Notes under the pieces: model-generated
Told to the model about the DNA's origin: nothing
The model's input: the letters and a program-made list of their open reading frames with translations, nothing else
Database searches by the model: none
Shown here: one piece after another, positions 35,886 through 48,275 of the stretch
Position numbering within the stretch: position 1 is the first letter of the stretch
How the letters are laid out: the number at the start of each line of letters is the position of its first letter
Assembly: GCA_946699065.1 (NCBI GenBank)
Contig: CAMPDV010000209.1
Span: 310,001-374,000, forward strand
DNA: 64,000 nucleotides
Source: Loxodes magnus
Lineage: Eukaryota > Ciliophora > Karyorelictea > Loxodida > Loxodidae
Reading direction: 5' to 3'
Made by a program: the position numbers and the translations under genes

Positions 35886-37226
35886 GGTAATTTCTTGTTT
35901 TATTTCTTTTATTTATAAGTTTTATAAAAGTTAAAAGACTGTTTCTAAAATGAGTTTAAAATTAAAAAATTATCGAAGGTTTAATTTTTTAAGATATTTA
36001 AGAAATTAAAGTATTTTTGAAAGATTGTAGCTAAATGATATTTATGAAATTAATCTGAATTTATTTTGTTTTATTCATAATAAAATTTAAGTATGTAAGT
36101 TTCTTATATAAAAGATTTCTAGTAGAAAACTTAATCATATAAAAAGTTATCCAGTAGAAATTTCTGAAATACAAATTTTAAAGCACCATTTTTGTTGTAA
36201 ATAATGCTTTCTTCAATTTTTTTAAATTTATCTATTTGTGGAAAATATTCCTTTAATATTTATTAAGTTTGAAAAAAGTGAATACTATTTTTAAGATAAA
36301 GTCTAGTATTTCTTTAAAGTTGTTTGGAGTATTAGATTTTGCTAAAATATAAATTTTGTATTTTCTCAGCGATTAGCTAGAAGAGTTTTTAAAGAAGAAC
36401 TAAATTTGTGTAAAACTGGATGAAGAATTTGAAAAGGGGATAAAAAATTTGAAGTTGTTGAAAGGCAGTAAGAATAAAACTTTAAGAAACGGAATTTATT
36501 TCGAATGAAAAGGTTTTTATAATTAAAAAAGTTGCTATAAAGGAATTAATTAAAAAAATGTAGAAAAAAATTTGCTTGGAATTTTTAGAATAAATTCAAA
36601 AATTTTAAAAAGGAAAAAAAAGAATTTCCCTCGGTAGGTTAAATTATAGAAAATCTTAGTAACAGAAAGAATTTAAATGTATAAAAAACAAAAAATTATT
36701 TAAAGGAGAGCCGAGTTAAGTTAAAAAAATAATAAATGATTGTTGTAACTTAAAAGAAAAATGTTATTAAGAGAAAGAGTTTTAAAAATATTAACGATAA
36801 AATTAATTTTTTTGTCTCAGAAAGTTTAAACTAATAAAATCAAAAAAAAACTAATGAATAAAACGAAACTTTTAAAGTAAATTTATAAAAAACGACTAAA
36901 TTTTTTAATCAGATTTGAATAAAATAAGAAAGGTGCATAATTAATATTAAAAGAAAAGATAAGACCTTTTACTCTAATATTTGTTGTGAAAAACTTGCAG
37001 TCAGCTTTATATTATATAATATTTTTATATTAATGCTTGTCAAAGGTATAAAAATTAAGTTAGTTTCTTATTAAATATAGATAAGCATGATATGCCTTAA
37101 AAATTTTTAATATATAAGATGTTTATTATTATATTTATGAATAAAGAGATATTTAGAAGATATTTTAGAAATTACCAAAAATATTTTAATTCACATTAAA
37201 AAATTAGTAGTATCCCCGCAAAGTTG
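35886..37226. other. AT-rich spacer, purine-rich in its middle part
   Basis: No domain or RNA recognised. Between 36420 and 36960 the plus strand is strongly A/G-rich, like 14000-15150. Confidence 0.45.
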
Positions 37227-38640
37227 AAAATGGAAAAAATAGAAGGAGAAGAAAAAGTATAATGGTTTTAATTAAAATGCCCAAGAAATGCTTAAACAGA
37301 CTAAAAATGCTTTAAATTCCTAAGTTCCTAATAAGCAAGCTGAAATATCTATTGAACAAATGCAAATTGTTGAGAGTTAGAAAAAAAAGTTTCAAGTAAG
37401 CATGCTACTTTCGTTGAAACTGTCATGAAATTTACAATAGAAAATAGAAACAATTCATAAAAAAATAGTTTACAGTTGAATTTGAAATTAAATAATCTTT
37501 AAAAAATCCTCTTTCTTCAGAAAAAACCTAAAAAGTTAAATCTGCTAGTAATAGAACTTCAGATGATGATTACTTGAAAGTAGAAGGAATCAAATATGAA
37601 AGAAAGAAATAGCATAAAATTATAATTCTATTAAATAATATGCTTAAATCATTTTTTAGATCCTTTAAAATTTAATATCCCACCAAGATCTTAAAATGGC
37701 ATCATAAATATTTGATTAACTATCAAACTATAGTATCAATAAACTGTCTAATTGAAATTTAAAATTGAAATCTTGCAAAGTGGTTTTATGGATACATAAA
37801 TGAGCTCAATATTTTTCATAAAAAAATAGAGTTAATATGTAATTTATCAACTAATTAGCAAATTTGAACTATCAATTTAATTATTAACCTACATCGTTAG
37901 TTTTCTGTAAAAATAGCTAAACATTATTTGATTATTGTAAGAAACATTTGATAGTATTTACAGATAATTATCTTTATCATCTTTGAATGCTTGGAATTCC
38001 TTTAAATTTGATGTTGGTTTCAATCTCTATATTTTGATATAGTTTCAAGATTTTTGATTGATAGTTGCCTTACAAGTTATTGAATAAACAACAGAGTTTC
38101 ATAGGGAAGTAACCATGAAATTATACAAGAATTAAGGTATTGCTATATTGTAAAAAAGTTAATACTAAAAGCCCAGGAAAATTGAAAATAGCAAAGCACA
38201 GAAAACTTTACAAGAAAGGAAGATGATAAGTCAGATTAGAAGAGAAAAAGCAAAAGCCAACGGAACATTTGTCATCGAATTAATGTAATTTTATTCAAGG
38301 CAACTAGGATAACCCCTCAATAATCGAAAAAGAAAATCAACCTGTATATGATTAATGAGACAAAATGGCAAAAATTTTCAGAAGTATGATGAAGTAATTT
38401 AGATTCTTTCTGATAGAGAAAGATGACTGATAATTAACTTTTTTCAACTGTTCTAAGAAACAACATACTTATAGAAGTTATTTGCTCAAAATAAAGTCTT
38501 AAAAGAAGTAAGCATTGATGTTAATCATAAGATAACTAAATAAAGGAATTACCAATGAATACTGGAAAAATTAAGACGGAAATAGTGACTAATCAGATAA
38601 ATGATTAGATAGAATATTAAAAACTTTGATAAAAAGAAGA
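37227..38640 (+). CDS. Hypothetical protein-coding region, frame changes along its length
   Basis: Protein-like readings occur from ATG 37227 (MEKIEGEEK): NAQEMLKQTKNALNSQVPNK, then in another frame SASNRTSDDDYLKVEGIKYE and YPTKILKWHHKYLINYQTIV, and from about 38170 in yet another frame IRREKAKANGTFVIELMQFY and DEVIQILSDRERWLIINFFQ. Composition looks coding, but the frame must change at least twice. A GTAAGCATG...TTTACAATAG stretch at about 37398-37440 could be an intron; otherwise this is a decaying gene. No family recognised. Confidence 0.35.
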
Positions 38641-38715
38641 TTAGAAAATTTGAGAATTTTATTTCTTCTAAATAAAAATAATATCAGAAAAAATAAAATG
38701 CATATACTGCACTTA

Positions 38716-39815
38716 AATATAAATTTCAAAGTCTCCTTTTGCCCTTAAAAGTCATTTAGACTAGTTATTTACTGCAGTTGATACTCACGTATACTTTACC
38801 GATTAGGATTTTTTAGTTCAAGTGAAGTTTCTAATGTTAATACAGTAATCTATCAAACACATTTTCAAAGAAATTTTAACTGTTTTTAATCAGTCTCAGG
38901 TAATATTGTAAAAACTTTTACTTACAATATGTGTAAGTATTGAGAATATTAGATTACTCATAGGGTATGCCAGATTTTTATTTTATCCTTTATTTTATTC
39001 GCCGTTTTCTATTTTTTATTTACTATTTTCATTCATATATATGATTCTATAAATTACTTTAACAACTTTTAAAAATCCAATTTCCAAAATTTCTTTTACT
39101 CTGCTTTTTCTTAAAACTATACATTTTGCTACTCCTTAATGTAAAAAAGTCTTCTTACTACTTTTATATCCAAAAAATATATCTATTTCATAAAATTTAA
39201 TTTTAAATTCATACCTTTGTCAAAGATAATATTTTAGCCTACTTTTGATTTTTTTCTACTTTCAATTTCTTATATTATAACATTCTTTTTTTTTGTTACA
39301 CTTAAGTTTATTTCATATTTTCTTTATTCCTCTTCATTCTAAATTTACTTGTTCTAAACTTTTTTATTATTTTCTCAGTTTCAAAGTTCCAAAAATTTGA
39401 AATTATTACTTCCTTTAGAGTTAAATAAATCTTTAATAATATTTTTTAAATCTCTTTTATAATATAACTTTATTTGTTTCTTTCATCTAGAAAATAAAAA
39501 CTAAAGAAGTAGATTCTTTTTCATTATCATCATATAAAGTGAAATCTAAATTAATTTTGTTAATTTCTTTATTTATCTTTATTTCTTTCTTTAAGAATCT
39601 TGATCTAAGTACTTATGCAAACTTATTTAAATCCTAAAATTTAATGAGTCTAGTTATTTACTACAATTGATTATTCATAGATATTTTTCAGATCGGAAGA
39701 TTCCAATACACTTCACTCAAAAATTTCAAAATTTCTTTTGACCTTAAAATCATTTAGAAAAATTATTTACTATAATTTCTAACTCATATATACTTTTCTG
39801 ATCAGTAATTTTATT
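38716..39815. repeat. Interspersed ~100-bp repeat, three degenerate copies
   Basis: A motif on the pattern AATTTCAAA...CCTTAAAA.TCATTTAGA followed by TAGTTATTTACT.CA.TTGAT occurs at 38722-38840, 39640-39690 (second half) and 39724-39812. The last two are nearly contiguous. The function is unknown. The intervening sequence is AT-rich without a recognised gene. Confidence 0.5.
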
Positions 39816-40000
39816 TTTTTATTTAATTTGCTTGATTTTATTTTACTTTTTATTTCTAATTTTTTTCAAATTCACAAGAAAAGCATATTTTTTAACATAA
39901 TTTTGCTTCTATCTTTTTATGTAAACAGAACAGAGATATTTTTCATGCTTGATCTCTTCAACTTTTTTATCGAGCTCATGAAATCAAATCATATAAGGCC

Positions 40001-40529
40001 TTTTTTCTATTTTTTCTATTTTTTCTATTTTTTCTATTTTTTCTATTTTTTCTATTTTTTCTATTTTTTCTATTTTTTCTATTTTTTCTATTTTTTCTAT
40101 TTTTTCTATTTTTTCTATTTTTTCTATTTTTTCTATTTTTTCTATTTTTTCTATTTTTTCTATTTTTTCTATTTTTTCTATTTTTTCTATTTTTTCTATT
40201 TTTTCTATTTTTTCTATTTTTTCTATTTTTTCTATTTTTTCTATTTTTTCTATTTTTTCTATTTTTTCTATTTTTTCTATTTTTTCTATTTTTTCTATTT
40301 TTTCTATTTTTTCTATTTTTTCTATTTTTTCTATTTTTTCTATTTTTTCTATTTTTTCTATTTTTTCTATTTTTTCTATTTTTTCTATTTTTTCTATTTT
40401 TTCTATTTTTTCTATTTTTTCTATTTTTTCTATTTTTTCTATTTTTTCTATTTTTTCTATTTTTTCTATTTTTTCTATTTTTTCTATTTTTTCTATTTTT
40501 TCTATTTTTTCTATTTTTTCTATTTTTTA
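40001..40529. repeat. Near-perfect 9-bp satellite (CTATTTTTT)n, about 58 copies
   Basis: 529 bp of CTATTTTTT repeated with no interruption seen. The plus strand would read as endless Phe-Phe-Tyr, but nothing upstream supports a gene. The high homogeneity implies recent expansion. Confidence 0.98.
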
Positions 40530-40917
40530 TTTATTCTTTATAATAGCTATTAGTTTTCGTAAATAATAGTTATATATTTCACAGCTTTTTTTCAAAGTTT
40601 TTAATTAAATATGTCAAATAGAAATCGCTATATTTTTATTTTTTCAAAATTTTCTTTGAAACATAAAATTCAAATGGAATTTTTTAATTAGATTAATTCA
40701 AAAATATTTTCAAGAATATGATTTCTTCTTTAATATTTCTAAACGAAATTTTCCTTAATCGAATTTATATTCAATAGAATCTATTTTCATGTGAATTATT
40801 TATAGTTTAACTATTCCAGTTTAAATTTTTTTGTAAGATTTTTTTATTTCAATTTCTAGGTTATTGATTTTTATTATAATTCATTTTTAAAATAAATTCT
40901 GATTTCTAGTAAACCGA

Positions 40918-41450
40918 GTAGGTAATCCGGTGCAGTTATGTCTACACTATAAGTACTCTTGCAATAGATGACACCACAAACAAGAAAGGACGGGCTCTTT
41001 GTGTGATAAGTCTTACTTGCTTGAGGGTTCTCTCTATCGGTACTAGAATTCGACTAGAGGGAACCGAAATCCATATCTCAGAAGTTATCCTGATTTTACA
41101 TGTTACTAGTCTGATCTGGAATTAGAAAACAACAAAGAAATGACTGAGATCATAAATAATTATTATTTAGAAGAATTTAACTTAATTAGGAAATTTGATA
41201 CAAATATTGCAATGTTCTCTAACTTCAGCCTTTGTAAAAATTACAAAAATTTAAAGAGTGAAGGCAATCAATTTTGATTATAAAAACGGAGAGAAGAAGA
41301 AAATAAACAAAGAGACCAGATGAAGCTAGAAACATTTCTAGCCTATTATTAGCAATTAAATTTTGTTTTTTATTTTTTCGTGATGAACCAAACAATGGTG
41401 ATACCACGCTAATTTAATTAATTAATTAATTTATTTATAAAAACTTAATT
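40918..41450 (+). mobile_element. Hairpin-tailed retroposon with H1-like 5' block
   Basis: Positions 40918-41050 match H1 (GTAGGTAATCCGGTGCAG, GAGGGTTCTCTCTATCGGTA), but the body after 41050 is different. It reads coding-like (RRKQTKRPDEARNIS near 41310) and ends in a nested inverted repeat (CGTG 41379-41382/CACG 41405-41408, with ACCA/TGGT inside) and a TTAA microsatellite at 41411-41440. So the H1 5' block is joined to a different 3' body. Confidence 0.6.
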
Positions 41451-41454
41451 AAGA

Positions 41455-43195
41455 TTTTTTAAAATAATGCGATTATAGTTTAAATTTATCTCGCTGCATT
41501 TAGTCATTTTTTAGTTTTCACTAATAGTTCTTTAATCTCTTGATCTTGAATTATTTTTCGGCATAATTTAATAAAAGTCTTTCTATTAGTTAGCTGTTCG
41601 AATATTTCAAAGTTTTCTCTTATTCAACTCTTCTAAAATACAAGTTAGCCTGTTTTGCTAATAATTAAAAAAAACTTTTCTCATATTTTAAAAGAAATTC
41701 TAAATGTAGTTCCTCATCAATAGATATCAAATCTAAATCTGATTTAAATTCCTGAATTTTTTTCCTTCTGCTAAGACTGTAGATTAAATTTTACTCTACT
41801 TGTACATTTATCGATTTTACAAATACAAATTTAAATGCTTGATATTCGTGGAGATATTTCAACCTCTTCCTCGCTAGTCTCTAGATTGCTCTACCGGCTA
41901 AATATAAAATTTTAAATGGCTTTACAATTTTTCTCCTTGCATATAGATGTTTTTGAATTTTTCTTTCACATTGATGTTAGATATCTTTTTTCTTGAAAAT
42001 CTCCCCAAATTTTTGCAATATAATATCTCTCTTTCTTTTGATAGTTTTAGTTTGTATTGTATTTTTTTTCCACTACTTCTACTAATTTCAATATTCTTAC
42101 ATGAAACTGAAAATTTTTTCTTGCACTTTTTCTCTAGATGCATTTGAGAATTATAGTAATAACATCTTTTTGCTTCTCTTTTAGCTTAAAATCTTGAGTT
42201 TTTACAACTTCTATTTTAATTGGATCATTTCTTTATTCCTTCAGTTCCATTTATCGCTGCAATTTTTAGTACCTTTCTTCTATTTTTTCTAACTTCTTAA
42301 TCAGTTCTTTCTGTCTCTATTATTAGTTTTGAAATTAACTTTTCTGTTTTGTCGAATTTTTAGGGATATGTTAAGGTCTCTACTTAGAATATGGGTTGTG
42401 ATTCTATTTCCTCTATTAATTCAAGTTTTTTCATTAACTTCTTATTTTCTTTCTTTAACCTTTTGACTCCTACAGGAGGTCCAGCATCTTTTAAATCAGC
42501 CAACCATAGCTTATTTATTACTATATGGTGAGATTAGAGACTTCCAAGCGCATTATATTTTTAGCCTATTTTCTAAGTTTTTCTTCAGAAGTGGGAAACT
42601 CGATTTGATGGATGACCTTTTTTATCCCGTTTCCTGGACCTAGTCTTTCTAGGATGCCATTAACTCCTGGCTTTTAGGAGCCGCAAAGAATGTTGGTTTG
42701 ACATATTTTCTTTATGCTATACAATAATTATTTATCATTTTCATAATTATCAATTGAATCTAATAGTAACTTAAGTTTAATGGTAAAAGGAGTTATAATA
42801 TATCTTCCTAATTTTAGCTTAAATTATAATAGGCTTCATCTCCAAGTTCAATTTTAGATTGCTTGATTTTCTTCCTTCATTATTAAAATAATTTTGCAAA
42901 AATTAGAGCAAAATGTTCTAACTATGTACTATAATTATAAGTTTATATCAGAAATGGTATTTTATCTATTTTTAATATTCTAAATATTTCTAAGTAAATT
43001 ATGTAAAAAAGAAGTATCTTATGTCTTGCATAATCAATTGCTTCTATAATTAAATTAGTTTCTTAAGTTAAATATCTAAATATTTTGGTTTTTATTTTAA
43101 AGAAAATCTAAATTTAGATTTAAGTCTAGTGAGAGTAAGTCTGTATATAATTTAATCAATTACATTACATCATAAGATTATCCTTAATATCATTA
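41455..43195 (-). pseudogene. Copy A of an unknown gene (paralog of 50370-51330), split by a retroposon
   Basis: 41455-41824 and 42736-43195 align collinearly with 50635-50995 and 50996-51460, where the two halves are continuous. Shared readings include QLLAKQANLYFRRVEQEK and KNYQWKLK (41480-41660) and the GDEAYYN/RKIYYNSFYH region (about 42790-42860). The 911-bp insertion at 41825-42735 is retroposon E5. Function unknown. The gene is broken by the insertion. Confidence 0.75.
41825..42735 (-). mobile_element. ORF1-type retroposon E5, inserted in gene copy A
   Basis: Minus-strand insertion flanked by a near-identical 13-14-bp repeat (ATTTATCGATTTTA on the left, ATTTATCATTTTCA on the right). 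The ORF reads WLADLKDAGPPVGVKRLKKE, MKKLELIEEIESQPIF, a knuckle-like CYYYNSQMHLEKKC (second Cys is Tyr), then EILYCKNLGRFSRKKISNIN, the element's version of the LYC..GRIYRRK signature. The frame is preserved for more than 200 codons, so this is one of the better-kept copies. No reverse transcriptase. Confidence 0.75.
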
Positions 43196-43239
43196 TGTCC
43201 AAAGAATTTAATTAAATTAATGAGATAGTCAGAAATATT

Positions 43240-44115
43240 AAAAAAACTCTTTAAACGCCTTTTTCCGCTTTTGGCGTGTTTTCAGTTTTTCTTCTGTTTA
43301 GTTCTAAAAATCAAAATATTGTGGCTCCTCTAAAAATATGCTGTGTATGGAGACGTATTTTTCTGGTACAATATTAGATCTACCTAAGGTTGAAGTTTTC
43401 TTCTTGTTCACTCTTCCACAGGATGCAGTAAATGCAATTTTGCATTTTTCTTAAATCTTGTATTCTTTGTCTTTATTTCTTTATCGCTTACTGCTCCTGA
43501 TAGGTTTAATATCTCAAGCAACTCCTCTATTTTCTAAGAAAGTTGTACATTGTCTATAGAGGTGCTGAGCACTGCCACATAGGCAGCATTATTTTCTGAT
43601 GCTTGGCTTCTGGTATTTTGTGGAAAGAGGTATTATAAGTAAGGAATGCCCATTCTCTTATAGTTCCATCGTTTCAAGATTTATTATTTTGCTACGGTTA
43701 CTCTTTGTCTTACTTTACTTCTTGAGATCTGTTAACTATTTCTTAGGCCTTTCACTTCGTCTTTAAGTCTCTGGATTTCCTTCTCAAAAGCAGGCCTGGA
43801 ATTTCTAGTTTAGAACCAACCCATTATGGTATAGTTTCTTAGCATAATTAGTTTGAACTTTGAGCCTACTCACCTCCTGTCTAAATACAGCAATTATCAT
43901 TGCTATTACTTCAGATTGTTCTAGCTACTACGACTTAGTCGTTAAGAATTCCTTGACCTATGGTATTTTTTTATTATTTTTTCTTATTGTGCTTTTCACC
44001 GGTTAGAGGGGTATCTATTTAAGTATAGGGATGCTCGAAGGAAGGTTTGAATATTGCTTGCTATTAGGGCTATGTCGCAGCTTGATTAACTTCTTCAATT
44101 TTCTTCTCAGTCTTT
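43240..44115 (-). mobile_element. Coiled-coil ORF1-type retroposon E8
   Basis: Minus-strand ORF in two frames: VNQAATQPQQQAIFKPSFEH and QIDTPLTGEKHNKKKQQKNT upstream, RQEVSRLKVQTNYAKKLYH, then EKEIQRLKDEVKGLRNSQQI (coiled coil), NYKRMGIPYLQYLFPQNTRS, SQKIEELLEILNLSGAVSDK and a basic C-terminus. The ORF is followed by an inverted repeat, ACACGCC/GGCGTTT (43253-43281), as in other hairpin-tailed elements. No zinc knuckle is seen. Similar in style to E7. Confidence 0.55.
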
Positions 44116-44244
44116 GACAAATATGTTTATACAAAATAATAGTCCAAAATTAACTTTAGTGATCTTTGGCACAAATAGTATAGTAAATTTTAAGATTTTC
44201 ATCTTTATTTAATTTTGAAAGTTAAAACTTAAGCTAAGTTTATT

Positions 44245-45270
44245 ACAATGGAATATGGAGGAGAGTTAGCATTATGGTTATTCAAAAAGGAGTAACTAGA
44301 GTTTTGAAGAGAATTGAGTCAAGTATGCGAATGATTTCAAGAAAAGCATTTTAAGAAGAAATTTCAATTTTTAAAGGTTTCATGCTACATAGATTTAAAC
44401 TGGCTACCTTTTAAGCACATTAAGGCATTAAAATTTTTTAAATTCTATTATAAAATGAAATAAGAAAGCATCTATTTCCAAGATAGAAAATAGGCTTTCT
44501 TTTCATTACCAACTGGAAAAAGAATTTCAATACTATGATCAATTTTAGCCAATATCAGACCTACAGTACGTCCTGTAGAACCAAGATTAATATAAATTAA
44601 AAAACCTTTACTAAATATTTAAGAGACAAAATACAAAAATATTTCTATAATACAGCTACTCAAAAGTTTAAGAGAATGAAAACAGCTAAAATATATACTG
44701 AGCAGTTTAGTGATCTTAACCAATTTCCAGTAATTACTTACACTAAGTTGAACAAATAATTTAGACAAGAAATCATCAGTATATATAAACTTAGAACCTA
44801 ATTCCTTTAATTTTCGAAAAGATCTTTAAGATAGTAATTATCCAATTGATAATCTCTACTGTATGTGTGGAGAGTGTGATACATTCGAATATATCTTTAA
44901 ATCTATATACTATTTTAATATAAGAGATTGACTATCGAAAAGATTGGGAATTATGACTTAAGACACCTTATATTATATGATTAAGGCCTTATAAACTCCT
45001 TTCCAAAGTCTTATTTGGGATATTTAGATTTATAAATAAAAATATTTCACAAGAAATCTATATCGAGAAGACTAGTATTATTAGAAATGGAAAAAGAATA
45101 AAGGAAGAAATAAAAGATAAGATTATAACAAGAGTAATTAAAAAATTGTGAGATACAGATTATAATTAAAAAGCATTAAAAACATTTACTAATGTCTATA
45201 ATTGAAGGAAACAATTCTTGCAGTTATAAATGTCAAAAAACTCTTTTAGTTTGAAATTTAAATTTTAAGA
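44245..45270 (+). mobile_element. LINE copy C, 3' fragment
   Basis: 5'-truncated copy from the GGAATATGGAGGAGAGTT region to the 3' end AAAAAACTCTTTTAGTTTGA. It covers the thumb and C-terminal finger (YCMCGECDTFEYIFKS-like). It diverges from copy A by a moderate amount. At two sites copy C has TGG where copy A has TGA (ALW.FKKG and NWLPF), direct evidence for TGA = Trp. Confidence 0.9.
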
Positions 45271-46020
45271 CAGAATTTAAAAATGTATGCAAGGTAAATA
45301 AATAAAATCTAAAAAATCTAAAATGAGAGAAATTTCATTAAAAATGCTAAATTCTTAAATTATACATCCTATAACTTCTATGCTTTTGTTATAATTGATA
45401 ATTCTTTAGTAAAAATGTGAATGTTATCTTAAATAATTAAAGAAATTAATTAAAAAAATATATCATTTATATTAAAGAGAAATAATTAAGTAGATATATC
45501 TTTTAAGTATTTAAGTAAGATAAAGTTTGAAGAAGTTCAATAGATTAAGCTTGATTAAGAATCAAATTTTTTAAATTTTATTGTAATTAAAATTCGTTAA
45601 ATCATATAGTTATTGCCAAAATGCGTTTTTCTTTTACCTTTTCCATTTTTATTGCTTTTTATTAATATTATTAAGGAGATGAATATGTGGATTCTTTAAT
45701 TTAATCTTATAAGATGAAAATAATATCCTTAGTATTATCATTTGTGAATTTTTATTTAATTTGAGTAATCTTAATTTTGTTCATTTTTTATATTTGCAAG
45801 ATATTATATCTTTATACGATCTATTTACTTTCTTCTTTTGATTTGTTTAATTTTTAATTTTCTCTTTTTATTGCTTCTCTAAGAGTCGTATAATTCTTTT
45901 TCTACTAAAAAAGTAGAAACATCCAAATCACAAATTGTGTAAAAACAAAAAAATATTTCCGAATTTTACCTAAATGGTTAGTTTAATTAAATTCTTTTTT
46001 TGTCTTCAATATTTTAGTGA
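45271..46020. other. AT-rich spacer
   Basis: No recognised gene or repeat. Confidence 0.45.
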
Positions 46021-46021
46021 T

Positions 46022-46700
46022 TGCATGATAATAATAATAATATATTAAAATTACGTGATTTTTTTTGATTAGTCACTAATTAGAGTTTGCAAAACTTTTA
46101 GCCTCAACAAGTTTCGTAGTTGAATTCTTCTGGCTTTTCTGGGTCGTAAGATCTTATTACTTTCTTGTTTTCTTCTCTAAATAAGGATTGAAAATCAAAA
46201 CTATATTAATATTTTCTAATTGTCTCGGTGCATTCATTATATTTTGAACTTCTAAGTTGAGTTAAAATCTTTCTTTCTAACACAGTCTTCCATTTGGCAT
46301 GTAGTATATCTTACGATTTTAAATACCTTTCTTTATTGCTAAGTCTAATTTTTATTAATTTGTAGTAATTTAATGTATTGTAGCCATATTTTTTGTAGCA
46401 TCAACTTTTAAATTTTTCTTTTTTATGTGAAGAATTAGGAAGAATTCTGTTTTTCTCTTGACTTTGGATTAGTTTATTTGTTGATCTAGACCCGCTTCAA
46501 TTGTTAAATCTCTGATTTTGTCTTAAACTTCTTTCAATTGTATTGAATTACATTTCCATCTATTATAAGAGATGCTACTAGTTAATTCTTATTTAAAGTT
46601 CTATTTATTGATCAAAAAATTTGAATTAGTATTTTGTAGATTATTTAAAGCTAAGCTTTCTTAGAATAGATAGATCCAGATTAATAATATCTAAAATATA
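46022..46700 (-). mobile_element. ORF1-type retroposon E9 with hairpin and (TAA)n tail
   Basis: Minus-strand ORF of about 200 codons: KCNSIQLKEVQDKIRDLTIE, FFLILHIKKKNLKVDATKNM, and RKIYYMPNGRLCQKERFQLN, the version of LYCTAEGRIYRRK here. It ends with GTGA...TCAC (46055-46076) and a TAA microsatellite at 46027-46043, the same order as in E1. Confidence 0.65.
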
Positions 46701-46884
46701 ATTAAATCAAAAGTTTTACAATTTATCCAAAAAAGGCTTATAGTGCTATATTTTAAGTAATTCGAAAATAGCTTAAAGACTTTCTCAAACTTGCTAGATT
46801 GAATAGGTTAAAAATTTCACATTAGGCATATGGATTTTTAGAAAGAAATTACACTAAGGAATCTATACAATTTTAATTAAAATT

Positions 46885-47105
46885 TTTTTTAATTATAGAG
46901 TACATAGCTCTTCAATAGGGTGCATCTCTTTAAAAAGTCAATTTTTAATCGCTTTAAATCGATTACAGGTAGATTTCCAACCCATGATAAAGAGATTAGC
47001 TTGGTCCAACTTTTAGAAAGCTTGCTTCTCAGCTAGTTCATCTTTAGGAAATTCTTCTCATAACCCTTAAGAGGACAAGTCACCTTATTTAAATTAAATT
47101 ATTAT
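46885..47105 (-). mobile_element. Hairpin-tailed retroposon, relative of E4
   Basis: The 3' hairpin (TTATAGAGTACATAGCTCTT then CAATAGGGTGCATCTCTTT) is followed on the element strand's 5' side by CACCTTATTTAAATTAAATT, the same end as the element at 54757-55135. About 210 bp, internally shortened or diverged. Confidence 0.6.
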
Positions 47106-47109
47106 ATAT

Positions 47110-47615
47110 TTTTTTAAAACCGCCATAGTTGTTTGAAGGTGAACAACAAAGTCGTCTTCATCAGAGGTTGGGGAAGTTAAGTACCCATAATCGACTTTAT
47201 GTCTTCCTCTGCTTTGGTTTGGCCTCGAGACATAAGATTCTTAGACCTTCAACACGGGCTTAGTTTATTTTTAATTCTGGAACGAAAAAGAAATAATATT
47301 GCGAGCTTCATCAGAGGTGGGGAATTTAAGTAGCCATAGTTGACACATATCGTCCTCTGCTTTGGTGATGCAATGAGACACAATCCTGCCATGTACTTGG
47401 ACCTCCAGCAAGTATTAAAGATTACGAGTATTCTAAAATTATATCAGTATTGAACATTTTTATCAGTACTGAATAATTATACCAGTATTGAACAAGGTCT
47501 ACCAGTATCTGATAATTTTATCAGTAACAAACATTCTTGTCAGTATGAAACATTTTTTTTTAAAGAGCTACGCACCAATGAGAGTGCTACACGCTCTATA
47601 ATAAAATTTATTAAT
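47110..47615 (+). mobile_element. Family H2 retroposon, copy with internal duplication or chimera
   Basis: It starts ACCGCCATAGTTGTTTGAAG. The CATCAGAGG...GGGGAA...AAGTA...CTTCCTCTGCTTTGGT segment occurs twice (47155-47215 and 47305-47365), separated by about 90 bp of unrelated sequence. It then continues through the 20-bp array to the hairpin TACGCACCAATGAGAGTGCT then ACACGCTCTATAAT and a TTTA-type tail. The other two H2 copies contain the segment once. Confidence 0.8.
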
Positions 47616-48275
47616 TATTTATTTATAATAAACTATTAATGAATAAATTATAAATATAAATCTTTAGTAATACAATTTTTTTATAAATTATGAATGTTTA
47701 CCCTATTAAATAATCAATGTCTTCTACATAAAAAAGAAAGAACATTCTTTCAAGTAAAGCTGTAAAACATTAGAAATATCTTAAATATAAAACTAATAGT
47801 AAAGAATATAAATAACTTTTAATTGCTTATATCTTTGAACTATTAACTCTAGTTTTATTACTCAAATCTATTTATAGAAGCTAGAATCTATATATTGTAA
47901 GTCCTTTAAAAAAAAATAAAAGATAGACTTGATAAACTTGGTTGTAAATTATAAAATGTTATTAGATAAACTTTCAATTTCTAGTTTTAATATTATCTAT
48001 AGTTTGATATAATACAAATAGAAATTTATAACCATTGGATTCGAAGATTAATACCATTATTAGCTACTAATATTTTTGATTAAGCAAAGCAAACTTTTTG
48101 TTTATTTAGAGAATAAATGAATTTTTATAATTTGATTGCAAAAGCTTATGATAATTAGAATAAATAGATTTAAGAGATTAAATAAGGATTATAATTAGTA
48201 ACCAAATATTCTTTCAAAAATTAATTTTATCTTTACTAAAATATTTAAATTAATTCATTACTAAATTTTTTAAAT
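47616..48275. other. AT-rich spacer
   Basis: 3' flank of the membrane-protein gene; nothing recognised. Confidence 0.45.

Noticed and set aside
39828-40553. 241-codon open frame of Phe-Phe-Tyr repeats
   Set aside because: It is the translation of the 9-bp satellite; the flanking codons show no domain or coding composition.
41947-42147. Plus-strand hydrophobic ORF
   Set aside because: Antisense of the E5 retroposon ORF, which carries the knuckle and GRI motifs.
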